Shown piece after piece: positions 1 through 5,987 of a stretch of 5,987 bases of DNA. Each line of letters opens with the position of its first letter. Within the stretch, counting starts at the first letter, position 1. The DNA comes from Euryarchaeota archaeon UBA82. GTDB lineage: Archaea > Thermoplasmatota > Poseidoniia > Poseidoniales > Poseidoniaceae. The stretch lies in assembly GCA_002496635.1 (NCBI GenBank), contig DAKQ01000108.1, forward strand, positions 2,102 to 8,088, in the 5' to 3' direction. The translations under genes were made by a program, and so were the position numbers. The notes beneath the pieces are model-generated. The model did no database searches and had not been told where the DNA came from. It saw nothing but the letters and a program-made list of their open reading frames with translations.

Positions 1-1178
1 TGCTCGACAGTTTCTGCTCCGTAAGCATCGACTCCAGCACATTGGCCAATAGCCGAACTTCCACCTGCTGTAACATACAAGGAAGCGTCTTCGTCCATTC
101 GTACAGCCCATCCATCAGCGGTATCATCTGCTGAGAAGTCACAGCGAAGATTCCATCCGCTTTCATCAACAACCCACGTTCCAGCTTCTGTTGAAACAAG
201 TTCGTCAGCGGTTGTAACACTCAATGGGATGATGGTGCCTTCAGGCGGTGCAAGTGAAGACCAAACAGGTACTTCATTCGTAAATGGGGCCTGTGTTGTA
301 AAATCGATAAACATATTTCGAACCATCGGATAGGATCCCAATGGATAATCAACATCAGCCACAATTCTTAGTCGACCATCTGGCAGGAATTCGCTGATTG
401 GAGCCGCAAGTTCTTCCTGCAAAACACCATCATCATAGAATCCTAGGTCTGCTACTCTGAGTCCTTGTTCAACAGGGAAGGTCAAAACGAGTCGAGCATC
501 CGTGATGTTTGTAATATTCATTGCCACAGTAAAATTTGAACTACCTTGGTTTGGAAGTTGGTCAAAGCGAACATTGTTGTTTTCTCCTTCCTTGGTCAAA
601 AGGTGTATCTCTAAATCGTCTGTTATGGTGACAGGGACTTCCTTGCATCCTGGGTCGGATAATGCGCTGCTACAGGAACGCTCTTGGGCATGGCCCGCAG
701 GGACTAAATTAACTTCATCCAAAGCAATACCATCTTCAACAAATTCAAGATCATTCCAGTCTACGCTGCCTCTGTGGGCTATTCCTTCACGGATTCCTAG
801 TCGTGTTTCCATGTCTGCAATACACTTGGGGCCAATGGAACGGACAGCTTCTCTTTCATCAGTTGACATCCAATCATCAGCACCGCCTGGAACTCCTTCG
901 AACAACCCATCCAGGTTGTCTCGTACAACAGCAGATTTACTCCCATTTACCCATGCCTGCGCATCCATGGCACCAGTTGCCCAGTCATCATTGATATCAA
1001 GGTTGAAGAGTGCAAAATCGTATTCGAAGAGGTCTTCAAAGGTGTAGCCACTGCAATCAACATCGAGGCTTCCTTGTCGGCCAGATGTAGCTTGTATTTG
1101 ATCCTCATTTTCCAATGTTGAAGTCTCTATTGAAGGCATGAGAATTGAAAGCAATAGCATCACGAGTACGGGAATCAT
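1..1178 (-). CDS. Secreted acidic surface protein, C-terminally cut by the window edge
   Basis: An uninterrupted minus-strand frame runs from ATG at 1178 to the left edge, giving 392 residues with no stop. Residues 1-17 are hydrophobic (IPVLVMLLLSILMPS core), as in a signal peptide, but lack the usual basic residue near the N terminus. The mature part is acidic and has six cysteines (42, 119, 169, 178, 346, 380), which suit disulfides in an exported protein. It has N-glycosylation sequons at N78, N215, N221 and N224. Residues 42-155 form a compact region rich in Asp, Trp and Gly (FEDLFEYDFALFNLD, EGVPGGADDW, TDEREAVRSIGPKC). Residues 180-300 look like beta-sandwich strands. I recognise the style from Poseidoniales proteins of unknown function but can name no domain or reaction. 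It lies 46 bases after the ABC permease in the same direction and is probably in that operon. TAG at 1197-1199 closes the frame upstream, so 1178 is the only ATG that keeps the full hydrophobic segment. ATG at 1160 is an internal alternative. Confidence 0.85.
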   Translation of the reverse strand, partial: MIPVLVMLLLSILMPSIETSTLENEDQIQATSGRQGSLDVDCSGYTFEDLFEYDFALFNLDINDDWATGAMDAQAWVNGSKSAVVRDNLDGLFEGVPGGADDWMSTDEREAVRSIGPKCIADMETRLGIREGIAHRGSVDWNDLEFVEDGIALDEVNLVPAGHAQERSCSSALSDPGCKEVPVTITDDLEIHLLTKEGENNNVRFDQLPNQGSSNFTVAMNITNITDARLVLTFPVEQGLRVADLGFYDDGVLQEELAAPISEFLPDGRLRIVADVDYPLGSYPMVRNMFIDFTTQAPFTNEVPVWSSLAPPEGTIIPLSVTTADELVSTEAGTWVVDESGWNLRCDFSADDTADGWAVRMDEDASLYVTAGGSSAIGQCAGVDAYGAETVE

Positions 1179-1206
1179 GACATGACGAGTACGACTCTAT
1201 TCATGA
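1158..1206 (-). repeat. Imperfect tandem duplication over the start of the secreted-protein gene
   Basis: On the minus strand, two adjacent units (1206-1181 and 1180-1158) share the layout TCATGA, a short variable spacer, CGTACTCGT, then CATG or GATG. The 9-base core CGTACTCGT is identical in both (1193-1185 and 1170-1162) and the cores are 23 bases apart. Each unit carries an ATG in a TCATGA context (1204 and 1178). The first ATG opens a 9-codon frame, MNRVVLVMS, whose TGA overlaps the second ATG. The second opens the long gene as MIPVLVMLL. Because 23 is not a multiple of three, the first start is out of frame with the gene. Confidence 0.6.
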
Positions 1207-1224
1207 AGTCTTGGTTAGAAACCA

Positions 1225-2055
1225 TCATGGTACGAGGCGTTTGATACGTCTTGTAAACCATAATAATGGGAAAAAAGTCCACGCCAATGCTGCTAAAACG
1301 GCTCCAGTCGGGGAAACGCCTCTGTTGACATCATCCAACCGAGTTTCAAGCAAATGATGGTAGACTCCATTTGGAGAAAGGAGATCGAGACGGCCCTCGA
1401 AAACAGAATAGGACGCATCATTTGATTCACCAACAGCAACGCCATTTAGAGCAGCAATGAGGGTCGTAAACAATACCCATAGCAAGGTGAAAAGGAACCA
1501 CAATCCAATCGAAAATGCAATTGCAGATCCTTGTTCTTTAGCCAGACTTGATGCGAGTAGAGCAAAGACCGTGTACCATAGAAGTACAAGCCAAGCAGCC
1601 ACAACGAAGACAACAGAATCGCCAGCGGATATCCACATGTCGCTTCGATAACCAACGAGCCACATCGAAATAAGCATCAGGACTGTTACTGGAACTGCGA
1701 TACTTGCCCAGTTCCCAATCACGAGAATCATTGATTGTCTCCACCGTGGCATTGGTTGAGATAGTCGTAACTCAAGAACACCGCTTTGTCTGTCTTTGCT
1801 AATACCATCATGAGCCAATAAAACTGCTGCCATGGTTCCTGCAAAGACAATGCCAATACTTGCTAAGAACATCGTTTCCGCTGCAGTTCCAGGAATCTGA
1901 TCAGCTGGTAATTGGATATTAGGGTCTGAGAAACCCCACGCCATACCAGGAATAAACAGGAACAGAATAGGCAACATGATCAACATTCGAGTTGATAGGA
2001 CACGTCTACGAAAGACACTCATGACCAGTTTCCACATCCGAGCTGAAGGACTCAT
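1225..2055 (-). CDS. ABC-2 type transporter membrane permease, NosY-like
   Basis: A 276-residue integral membrane protein, the transmembrane half of an ABC exporter. Six hydrophobic helices are visible at about 24-41, 61-82, 108-136, 148-170, 178-202 and 250-267. The cytoplasmic stretch between helices 2 and 3 (residues 82-106) reads HDGISKDRQSGVLELRLSQP followed by MPRWR. This matches the ABC-2 family pattern, seen in NosY-like permeases, of an acidic/basic helix, then SG.LELLLSQP and a basic residue, a region thought to contact the ATPase. The loop at 203-249 is the main exposed segment. The start is set at 2055 because its ATG overlaps the ATPase stop as ATGA and follows AGGAGG by 7 bases. 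An in-frame ATG at 2091 would add 12 residues but lies deep inside the ATPase gene without such a site. The stop is TGA at 1225-1227. The substrate is unknown: ABC-2 permeases export drugs, lipids or polysaccharides, or act in metal-centre maturation. Confidence 0.9.
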   Translation of the reverse strand: MSPSARMWKLVMSVFRRRVLSTRMLIMLPILFLFIPGMAWGFSDPNIQLPADQIPGTAAETMFLASIGIVFAGTMAAVLLAHDGISKDRQSGVLELRLSQPMPRWRQSMILVIGNWASIAVPVTVLMLISMWLVGYRSDMWISAGDSVVFVVAAWLVLLWYTVFALLASSLAKEQGSAIAFSIGLWFLFTLLWVLFTTLIAALNGVAVGESNDASYSVFEGRLDLLSPNGVYHHLLETRLDDVNRGVSPTGAVLAALAWTFFPLLWFTRRIKRLVP

Positions 2056-3062
2056 TCCTCTTCCTCCTGCAATTTCCGCATAGGTAGCCATGCGCTATTT
2101 TCAACATCCATACCTATGCTTTGTCGGTCAAGGCCGGTTGCAGCACAAAGCAACTCGATGAGTGATGGTTGAATCTCTCTCCAAGTAATGACGCCTATCC
2201 CCAATTCTACGATGTCATTCAGCAGATTTTTTGGAACTGATTGAAGTATCATATGGTGTTTCAAAGTTGTAGATGAATGTTCTAAAATCTCAAGATTTTT
2301 CATCAGCTTCTCAGGTAAATCCGAGTCTAAGCAGACTTCTGTGAGTTGTTCAAAGCCCAATTTTTCTTGTATCGAAACCGTCGTCCCATGAGCAACCAAC
2401 TGGCCTCTATGAAGCAAAGCAAGTGTATCGATAAGTTGGTCCAATTCAAATAAATGATGACTCGAAATTACAATTACAATTCCCTTTGCAGCAAGTGATT
2501 GAAGCAGACGTTTGAATGCATCAATTGCAACGGGATCCATCCCATTGAACGGCTCATCGAGAACGAGAACATCTGGTGTCCCAAGCAATGCAATGCCAAG
2601 TGAAAGCCGTTGCCTCATCCCTTGGCTCAATGAATCCAAGGGAGATGATGCTCTGTTCCTTAGGCCAATGACGCCAAGAATCTCCAAGGCTGAGTCTTTT
2701 GAACAACCACGGAGTAATGCAAACTCAACAAGCGTCTGTTCAACAGATTCATGGCCAGACCAACGTACATGTTCCGGCATAAACCCAACACGTCTCCGCA
2801 ACTCTTGGCTGGATAGAACCGTTCCATTTGCAGCTACGCTCCCTGATTCGATGGGTAAAACGCCACTCATCATCCGAAGAAGCGTCGTTTTCCCAGCCCC
2901 ATTTGTACCCACCAGGCCGACTATTTGGCCACTTTGTAATGTCAAATCAAGTTCAGCAATCCCTGCTCCGTGTTGCTTTTTGAAAGGGTTGTACCATTTT
3001 GGTGCCGGTACTTTATGGCGAAACATCACGGATGAAAATCGCATCACATCCCTGTCTGCCAT
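2052..3062 (-). CDS. ABC transporter ATP-binding protein, ABC-2 exporter type
   Basis: A 336-residue cytoplasmic ATPase that would power the permease encoded next to it. Motifs in order: Walker A GTNGAGKTT at 52-60 (K58); Q-loop region GFMPEH at 93-98 with Glu97 where many ABC proteins have Gln, as is common in CcmA/NosF-like exporters; signature LSQGMRQR at 145-152, a variant of LSGGQ also usual in this group; Walker B VLVLDEP at 165-171 with catalytic E170; D-loop GMDP at 174-177; H-loop histidine H202 in ISSHH. Residues 225-336 form the C-terminal extension typical of ABC-2 ATPases, ending in EEEE. Residues 1-30 precede the first strand and are rather basic. The start at 3062 is supported by GGGAG 9 bases upstream; ATG at 3044 (residue 7) is a weaker alternative. 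All catalytic residues are present, so it should be active. The substrate cannot be read from the sequence. Confidence 0.95.
   Translation of the reverse strand: MADRDVMRFSSVMFRHKVPAPKWYNPFKKQHGAGIAELDLTLQSGQIVGLVGTNGAGKTTLLRMMSGVLPIESGSVAANGTVLSSQELRRRVGFMPEHVRWSGHESVEQTLVEFALLRGCSKDSALEILGVIGLRNRASSPLDSLSQGMRQRLSLGIALLGTPDVLVLDEPFNGMDPVAIDAFKRLLQSLAAKGIVIVISSHHLFELDQLIDTLALLHRGQLVAHGTTVSIQEKLGFEQLTEVCLDSDLPEKLMKNLEILEHSSTTLKHHMILQSVPKNLLNDIVELGIGVITWREIQPSLIELLCAATGLDRQSIGMDVENSAWLPMRKLQEEEE
2063..2068 (-). promoter_or_regulatory. Ribosome binding site that fixes the permease start
   Basis: AGGAGG on the minus strand, 7 bases before the ATG at 2055, complementary to an archaeal anti-Shine-Dalgarno. 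It lies inside the last codons of the ATPase gene, where the four-glutamate tail (GAG GAA GAG GAA) is encoded, so translation of the two subunits is probably coupled. Confidence 0.8.
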
Positions 3063-3071
3063 GATACGGCT

Positions 3072-3076
3072 CTCCC
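3072..3076 (-). promoter_or_regulatory. Ribosome binding site of the ABC ATPase gene
   Basis: GGGAG on the minus strand with 9 bases to the ATG at 3062. It favours this start over the internal ATG six codons later. Further upstream, minus-strand TTAGAAAAACA (about 3096-3106) is a possible but weak AT-rich promoter element for the transporter operon. Confidence 0.5.
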
Positions 3077-3117
3077 GTCACATCACTCAAATGCTTTGTT
3101 TTTCTAATGAAGTTCCC

Positions 3118-3126
3118 AAATACATA
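3118..3126 (+). promoter_or_regulatory. TATA-like element for the plus-strand membrane-protein gene
   Basis: AAATACATA is centred about 30 bases before the ATG at 3152. An archaeal TATA box is usually centred some 26-28 bases before the transcription start, so transcription would begin at or just before the start codon, giving a leaderless or nearly leaderless message. It sits in the 89-base divergent gap shared with the transporter operon. This is an assignment by position and composition only. Confidence 0.35.
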
Positions 3127-3151
3127 TGATGGAGGATGTTAATCATGGCTC

Positions 3152-4039
3152 ATGGGATTGGCTGTAAGCGTTGCTGGCTTCATCCTCGTTTTCATTTCAA
3201 TTCCGCTTAGTTACGCTCTTCACCGATGGAGACAGGGAGAAAATGCAGAATCGTTCGACCAATTCCTTGGTTCAAAAACCTCGTATTTTGCTCTCGCAAG
3301 TATTGCTGCTTTGTGGCTTATGCCCTATGGTTTGATTGTACTTATGCCACTTATGTTCATATTGTCCTTCTCAAGTCCAGCAGGAAGGATTGATTGGAAA
3401 GAATATCGAAATGAGCGACTGATTGCAGTATTCATTGTATTCCTGATGCTCGGACTATCTGGACTGATGCCCTGCGATGAACCACGTTCACCAGAGGAAT
3501 GGGGAGAACCGTTTGCAAAGGAGAACCCATATGCTCCAGCATGGCCTGCAAGTGAACAATTCACTTGGATTCTTGTTGATGACTTAGACGCTTCAAATTT
3601 CGAAGTTGTTCAAAGCATACGTATTCGTACGCCTCATCAGTTTGGAATCTTTAGCCAAGTCGAGTCTTCCGTAGCAATCTCCTCATTTTTAGGCCTAGAG
3701 AACGAACGAATGCGACAAGCAATCGACATTGTAGACGAACGATTAACCTTCATTCGAATCGATAGTGATGAATTCAAACTGGAACAAAGAGGTGATGCAC
3801 AAGAACATACATTCCGGCCTTCTTCTGGAGATGTAAAAATGAACGTCTGGGTATACGATTGTCTTGCAACATCAGGTACAAATTCGGATGGAACAAAAAT
3901 AGGTGAAGTCGTCATTGCAGGAGTGCCGGGATGGGGCGGAGTGGTTGACTTAGTAGTCATTGTACGGCCGGTATTCCATGATGGGTTAGCAACAGATCCG
4001 TTCGCTGAAACTCTCGTTTCGGAGTGGCTAAGCTCCTGA
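3152..4039 (+). CDS. Membrane-anchored protein with exported C-terminal domain, family unknown
   Basis: A 295-residue protein that I do not recognise. Hydrophobic segments lie at 3-23, 44-74 and 90-106. The middle one is about 30 residues with a Pro-Tyr-Gly at 58-60, so it may be a helical hairpin. Basic residues at 25-27 and 79-90 are likely cytoplasmic, which places residues 107-295 outside the cell. That domain begins PCDEPRSPEEWGEP, is acidic, and has mixed alpha/beta character: strands near 136-143, 150-158, 198-203, 229-236 and 250-258, and a helix at 183-197. It has two cysteines (108 and 237) and a Gly-rich turn (GVPGWGG, 257-263). No catalytic motif is evident. Taken here from ATG 3152, since TAA at 3140-3142 closes the frame upstream. 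A GGAGG at 3131-3135 is 16 bases away, too far to serve this start well, whereas the TATA-like element suits a leaderless start. It is transcribed divergently from the ABC operon, so a functional link is only possible. Confidence 0.8.
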   Translation: MGLAVSVAGFILVFISIPLSYALHRWRQGENAESFDQFLGSKTSYFALASIAALWLMPYGLIVLMPLMFILSFSSPAGRIDWKEYRNERLIAVFIVFLMLGLSGLMPCDEPRSPEEWGEPFAKENPYAPAWPASEQFTWILVDDLDASNFEVVQSIRIRTPHQFGIFSQVESSVAISSFLGLENERMRQAIDIVDERLTFIRIDSDEFKLEQRGDAQEHTFRPSSGDVKMNVWVYDCLATSGTNSDGTKIGEVVIAGVPGWGGVVDLVVIVRPVFHDGLATDPFAETLVSEWLSS

Positions 4040-4067
4040 TTCATGGTAAACAAAAGTTTAACAATAA

Positions 4068-4076
4068 TTTATTTTT
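4068..4076 (+). terminator. Possible T-rich archaeal terminator
   Basis: TTTATTTTT lies 29 bases after the stop of the plus-strand membrane-protein gene. Archaeal RNA polymerase commonly terminates at short T-runs without needing a hairpin. No strong stem precedes it. Confidence 0.4.
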
Positions 4077-4268
4077 AGGTTACCCTAAATCGGAGAGTGC
4101 CATTGTGCTGTTTGTTCATATTTCGTCCAAAAATATTGTTCCCCAACAACATCCAAGTCATGCCACTTTCAGATTCAATATTGATGGAAACGGTGAATAT
4201 TTCGGCAACAGTTAGGGAAGGTGCTGAATAGTCTAAAATTATGCATGGGGTATACATTTCAAGAATAA

Positions 4269-4361
4269 CCATCCAACAATATCATCGCCCGAGCCCTTCC
4301 AGCAAAAGCCGCTGTGCTCGGATCCTTTGAGGGAGCTCTTAGGAGAGTCCGCCGTTCTTGA
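4269..4361 (+). pseudogene. Possible remnant of a gene 3' end (GC-rich, start-less frame)
   Basis: On the plus strand a frame without a start runs from just after TAA (4266-4268) to TGA at 4359-4361. From 4281 it reads IIARALPAKAAVLGSFEG then ALRRVRRS, an ordinary protein-like composition with a basic C terminus. The patch 4281-4361 is 58% GC (47 of 81) against 35% in the preceding 240 bases, and it overlaps the last codons of the glycosyltransferase gene on the other strand. It could be the surviving tail of a gene lost by deletion or recombination. The alternatives are chance, or a structured RNA or terminator region serving the minus-strand gene. No homologue is named. Confidence 0.25.
4290..4320. 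other. Interrupted inverted repeat (hairpin)
   Basis: CGAGC (4290-4294) pairs with GCTCG (4316-4320), and inside it CAGC (4300-4303) pairs with GCTG (4311-4314) around a 7-base loop. An uneven internal loop (five bases against one) separates the two stems. It lies 19 bases past the stop of the glycosyltransferase gene on the minus strand, so it could cap or terminate that transcript, although no T-run follows at once. A second weak stem, CCT/AGG plus GAG/CTC, spans 4324-4343 across the stop codon. Confidence 0.4.
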
Positions 4362-5985
4362 TTCGATGATACACGTCGATTTGTCCTTCAATGAAATCTA
4401 CTGACTCAACTAATTCATAGTCTGGAGATAGTACAAGCGTTAGGCTATCGTATTCCCACATTGACAATCGATGCCCTCGCACGTGAATCACTTCAAATGG
4501 TTCATCATCAATGATTTCTATCACTTGACCAGTCTTGACTTCCCCCCAACGTGAATGCGTATCAATTTCGACATGACTGTCCATTCTGTCAAGATATAAA
4601 TTCCAATACTTATCATATGGCTGGCTGATTATGAATATGTCACTTTGGTCTCCGTTGACGTGATCGTCTAGCCAAAGACTCATTCCTTTGAAATCGGATC
4701 TTCCACCTTTTTCATAATATTCATACTCATTCACGTACCAATGTGTACTATTCAGGACAAAGAAGAACGAGAATAAAATGGCGATTAGAAACGATCTCCG
4801 TTCCAAAACATTGTTTTCGGTTTCTTTCGTGAGATTACTCAACATATCTATTAATCTCGATATTCCAATTCCGAAAAGTATGTACCAGGCAGGCATAGAG
4901 AATACAAAGTAACGTGACACCCAAAGATTTCGTACTTCTAGAGAATAAAGCACAATGACCAGCATCGTACCTCCGCCAACTGCCCAAACAAACCATTCGG
5001 ATTCAGATGACATATCTCGTGTCGTTTTCATTCGCCTGTGCAATAATAACAAGAGGGGTGTGATGAGAACAAAATACCACATGAACTCTGCAATATCAGT
5101 AATTGAGCCTCTTGTATCAAACGCAAAGAAATAATCAAACAAAGAAACAACAGGGCGTTCAGGGACATCATTAATCCACATGCTGTGATTAGTATTGTCG
5201 GAATCATGCCTCATTTTTTCCAACATGAACACAGCAAGCATTGCTACAGCAAAGGAAATTTTTAGGCATTGTCCAGACTTTGACCTCAAAAATAAGAGTA
5301 CTCGGTCAAGCTTTGAAATATACAAATCATGTTTCTCTTTTATGGCACGAATTACTCTGAGTGTAAAATCTGTTAGGAGTCCTATTACAATTACAAGTCC
5401 CGCAACATAATGCACCAGGTATGAAAAAGATAGGAGGACAATACAACTCATTGTTTCAAATAATGATAATCTTCTTTCCGTTCGCATCAATAAAAAAGCA
5501 ATCCAAATGAATGTAGTGGTAAACATATAGGGTCTGAATTCTTGACTGTATAGGATTGCAAGGTGAGATATTGAAAGCATACTTGCAGTAATGATGGCTG
5601 CCTTTTCATCATGAAATCTTCGAGTGAATTCTGCAACGACAATGATTAGAATAATGCCTGCAATTGCACTGAGGGATCTTAACGCAAAATCAGAATCTCC
5701 TACTAACAATTTCCAGTAGTACATCAACCACGTACCCATTCCAACCATTGACAACCACCCTTCCATCGTACTTCTCCATGTGCCCTGGCTAATCGCGCTC
5801 AGTGTTGTCAACTCATCGAGCCAGAATGATTCCGTATCCAATCCTTTGAATCTCATAATTGCTGAGAAGATTGCAATTACTGTTAGAGTTCTAATATACC
5901 TCAGACTGGGAACTTTTCCAACAGCCTCGTTTGAGATTGTTTCAGAGGCAATAGCCTCTTTTTCTTCATCATTTATTGTGTCCAT
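4339..5985 (-). CDS. Polytopic membrane glycosyltransferase, GT39/PMT_2 (ArnT-like) family
   Basis: A 548-residue member of the GT-C superfamily, which transfers sugars from polyprenyl-phosphate donors to proteins, lipids or glycans on the outer face of the membrane. Diagnostic features: a first helix at 31-47 followed by SFWLDELTTL (53-62), whose Asp57-Glu58 pair in the first external loop is the catalytic/metal-binding motif of the family; LYSQEFRPYM (145-154), the SQ..RPY motif typical of PMT_2 proteins; and SRYFVFSMPAWYILFGIG (357-374), the RY...P...G pattern of a late helix. About eleven membrane segments can be seen, including 99-119, 128-146, 152-167, 176-210, 241-256, 298-315, 332-349, 358-380 and 397-411. 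Residues 412-548 form a soluble, probably external, tail with alternating strand and acidic loop. The N-terminal 25 residues are acidic and cytoplasmic. The start ATG is two bases from the window edge, so a longer N terminus, the ribosome site and the promoter are not visible. Sugar and acceptor are unknown. It could serve archaellin or S-layer N-glycan building or lipid decoration. Confidence 0.88.
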   Translation of the reverse strand: MDTINDEEKEAIASETISNEAVGKVPSLRYIRTLTVIAIFSAIMRFKGLDTESFWLDELTTLSAISQGTWRSTMEGWLSMVGMGTWLMYYWKLLVGDSDFALRSLSAIAGIILIIVVAEFTRRFHDEKAAIITASMLSISHLAILYSQEFRPYMFTTTFIWIAFLLMRTERRLSLFETMSCIVLLSFSYLVHYVAGLVIVIGLLTDFTLRVIRAIKEKHDLYISKLDRVLLFLRSKSGQCLKISFAVAMLAVFMLEKMRHDSDNTNHSMWINDVPERPVVSLFDYFFAFDTRGSITDIAEFMWYFVLITPLLLLLHRRMKTTRDMSSESEWFVWAVGGGTMLVIVLYSLEVRNLWVSRYFVFSMPAWYILFGIGISRLIDMLSNLTKETENNVLERRSFLIAILFSFFFVLNSTHWYVNEYEYYEKGGRSDFKGMSLWLDDHVNGDQSDIFIISQPYDKYWNLYLDRMDSHVEIDTHSRWGEVKTGQVIEIIDDEPFEVIHVRGHRLSMWEYDSLTLVLSPDYELVESVDFIEGQIDVYHRIKNGGLS

Positions 5986-5987
5986 TG

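Larger units (their letters stand above)
4040..4338. other. Convergent intergenic region, no supported gene
   Basis: This separates the 3' ends of two converging genes. Positions 4041-4280 are AT-rich (84 G or C in 240 bases, 35%) and hold two short open frames (plus 4024-4215, minus 4272-4075) that have no ribosome binding site, no recognisable domain and no codon pattern to support them. CAATATTG-like palindromes recur near 4131 and 4176, and ATATTTCG is repeated at 4117 and 4197, but none forms a convincing array. From 4281 the composition changes abruptly to GC-rich and stays so to about 4361; that patch is described separately. No tRNA or other RNA gene was recognised. Confidence 0.6.

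Noticed and set aside
502..1047. Plus-strand open frame of 181 codons
   Set aside because: It is antisense to the secreted-protein gene, Ser/Pro/Arg-rich without domain character, and lacks a ribosome site. The minus-strand frame has a signal peptide, paired cysteines and normal composition.
1179..1224. Terminator between the permease and secreted-protein genes
   Set aside because: Short stems such as GGTT/AACC and GAGT/ACTC can be drawn, but they are only 4 base pairs each and no T-run follows on the minus strand, so read-through is more likely.
2512..3129. Plus-strand open frame of 205 codons
   Set aside because: It is the antisense shadow of the ABC ATPase, whose full motif set proves the minus strand to be coding.
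3637..4053. Minus-strand open frame of 138 codons
   Set aside because: It is antisense to the plus-strand membrane-protein gene, rich in Ser/Thr/Pro with no helices or motifs. The plus frame has clear membrane segments.
4024..4272. Two short frames in the convergent gap (plus 63 codons, minus 65 codons)
   Set aside because: They overlap each other on opposite strands in AT-rich sequence, and neither has a ribosome site or recognisable protein features.
4281..4345. tRNA-like or C/D-box RNA in the GC-rich patch
   Set aside because: There is no T-loop GGTTC/GATTC motif at the right spacing, no cloverleaf, and no proper C box with a matching D box. Only a short interrupted hairpin is seen.
1..5987. 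CRISPR array, insertion sequence, prophage or toxin-antitoxin pair
   Set aside because: No regularly spaced repeats, transposase or integrase motifs, terminal inverted repeats or paired small genes were found on either strand.

Overview
The window reads as archaeal, and most likely from a planktonic marine euryarchaeon of the Poseidoniales (Marine Group II) kind. This rests on the style of the secreted protein at the left edge (acidic, Asp/Asn-rich, paired cysteines, N-glycosylation sequons), on compact genes with ATGA stop/start overlaps and purine-rich ribosome binding sites, on a TATA-like element placed as for a leaderless archaeal transcript, and on mid-range GC with AT-rich gaps. The assignment is an inference from recognition; there is no rRNA, tRNA or marker gene here to prove it.

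Layout. Positions 1-3062 hold a three-gene minus-strand set, transcribed right to left: an ABC ATPase (3062-2052), its ABC-2 type membrane permease (2055-1225, overlapping the ATPase stop as ATGA), and, 46 bases further on, a secreted protein (1178 to beyond position 1; 392 residues visible, C terminus outside). Positions 3063-3151 are a divergent promoter gap. Positions 3152-4039 (plus) encode a 295-residue membrane-anchored protein of no recognised family with an exported C-terminal domain. Positions 4040-4338 are a convergent gap: about 240 AT-rich bases (35% GC by count) and then an abrupt GC-rich patch (4281-4361, 58% GC) that runs into the end of the next gene. Positions 5985-4339 (minus) encode a 548-residue polytopic glycosyltransferase of the GT-C superfamily, GT39/PMT_2 (ArnT-like) type.

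How the parts fit. The ATPase and permease form one ABC exporter of the NosF/NosY-like ABC-2 kind. The secreted protein downstream is probably co-transcribed and may be its extracellular partner or cargo. The glycosyltransferase should transfer sugar from a polyprenyl-phosphate donor on the outer face of the membrane. All four systems concern the cell envelope. I see no CRISPR array, insertion sequence, integrase, tRNA or phage gene, and no strong case for a new defence system. The best anomalies are an imperfect tandem duplication that shifts the start and signal peptide of the secreted protein, and the GC-rich patch with a protein-like reading frame and a hairpin in the convergent gap.
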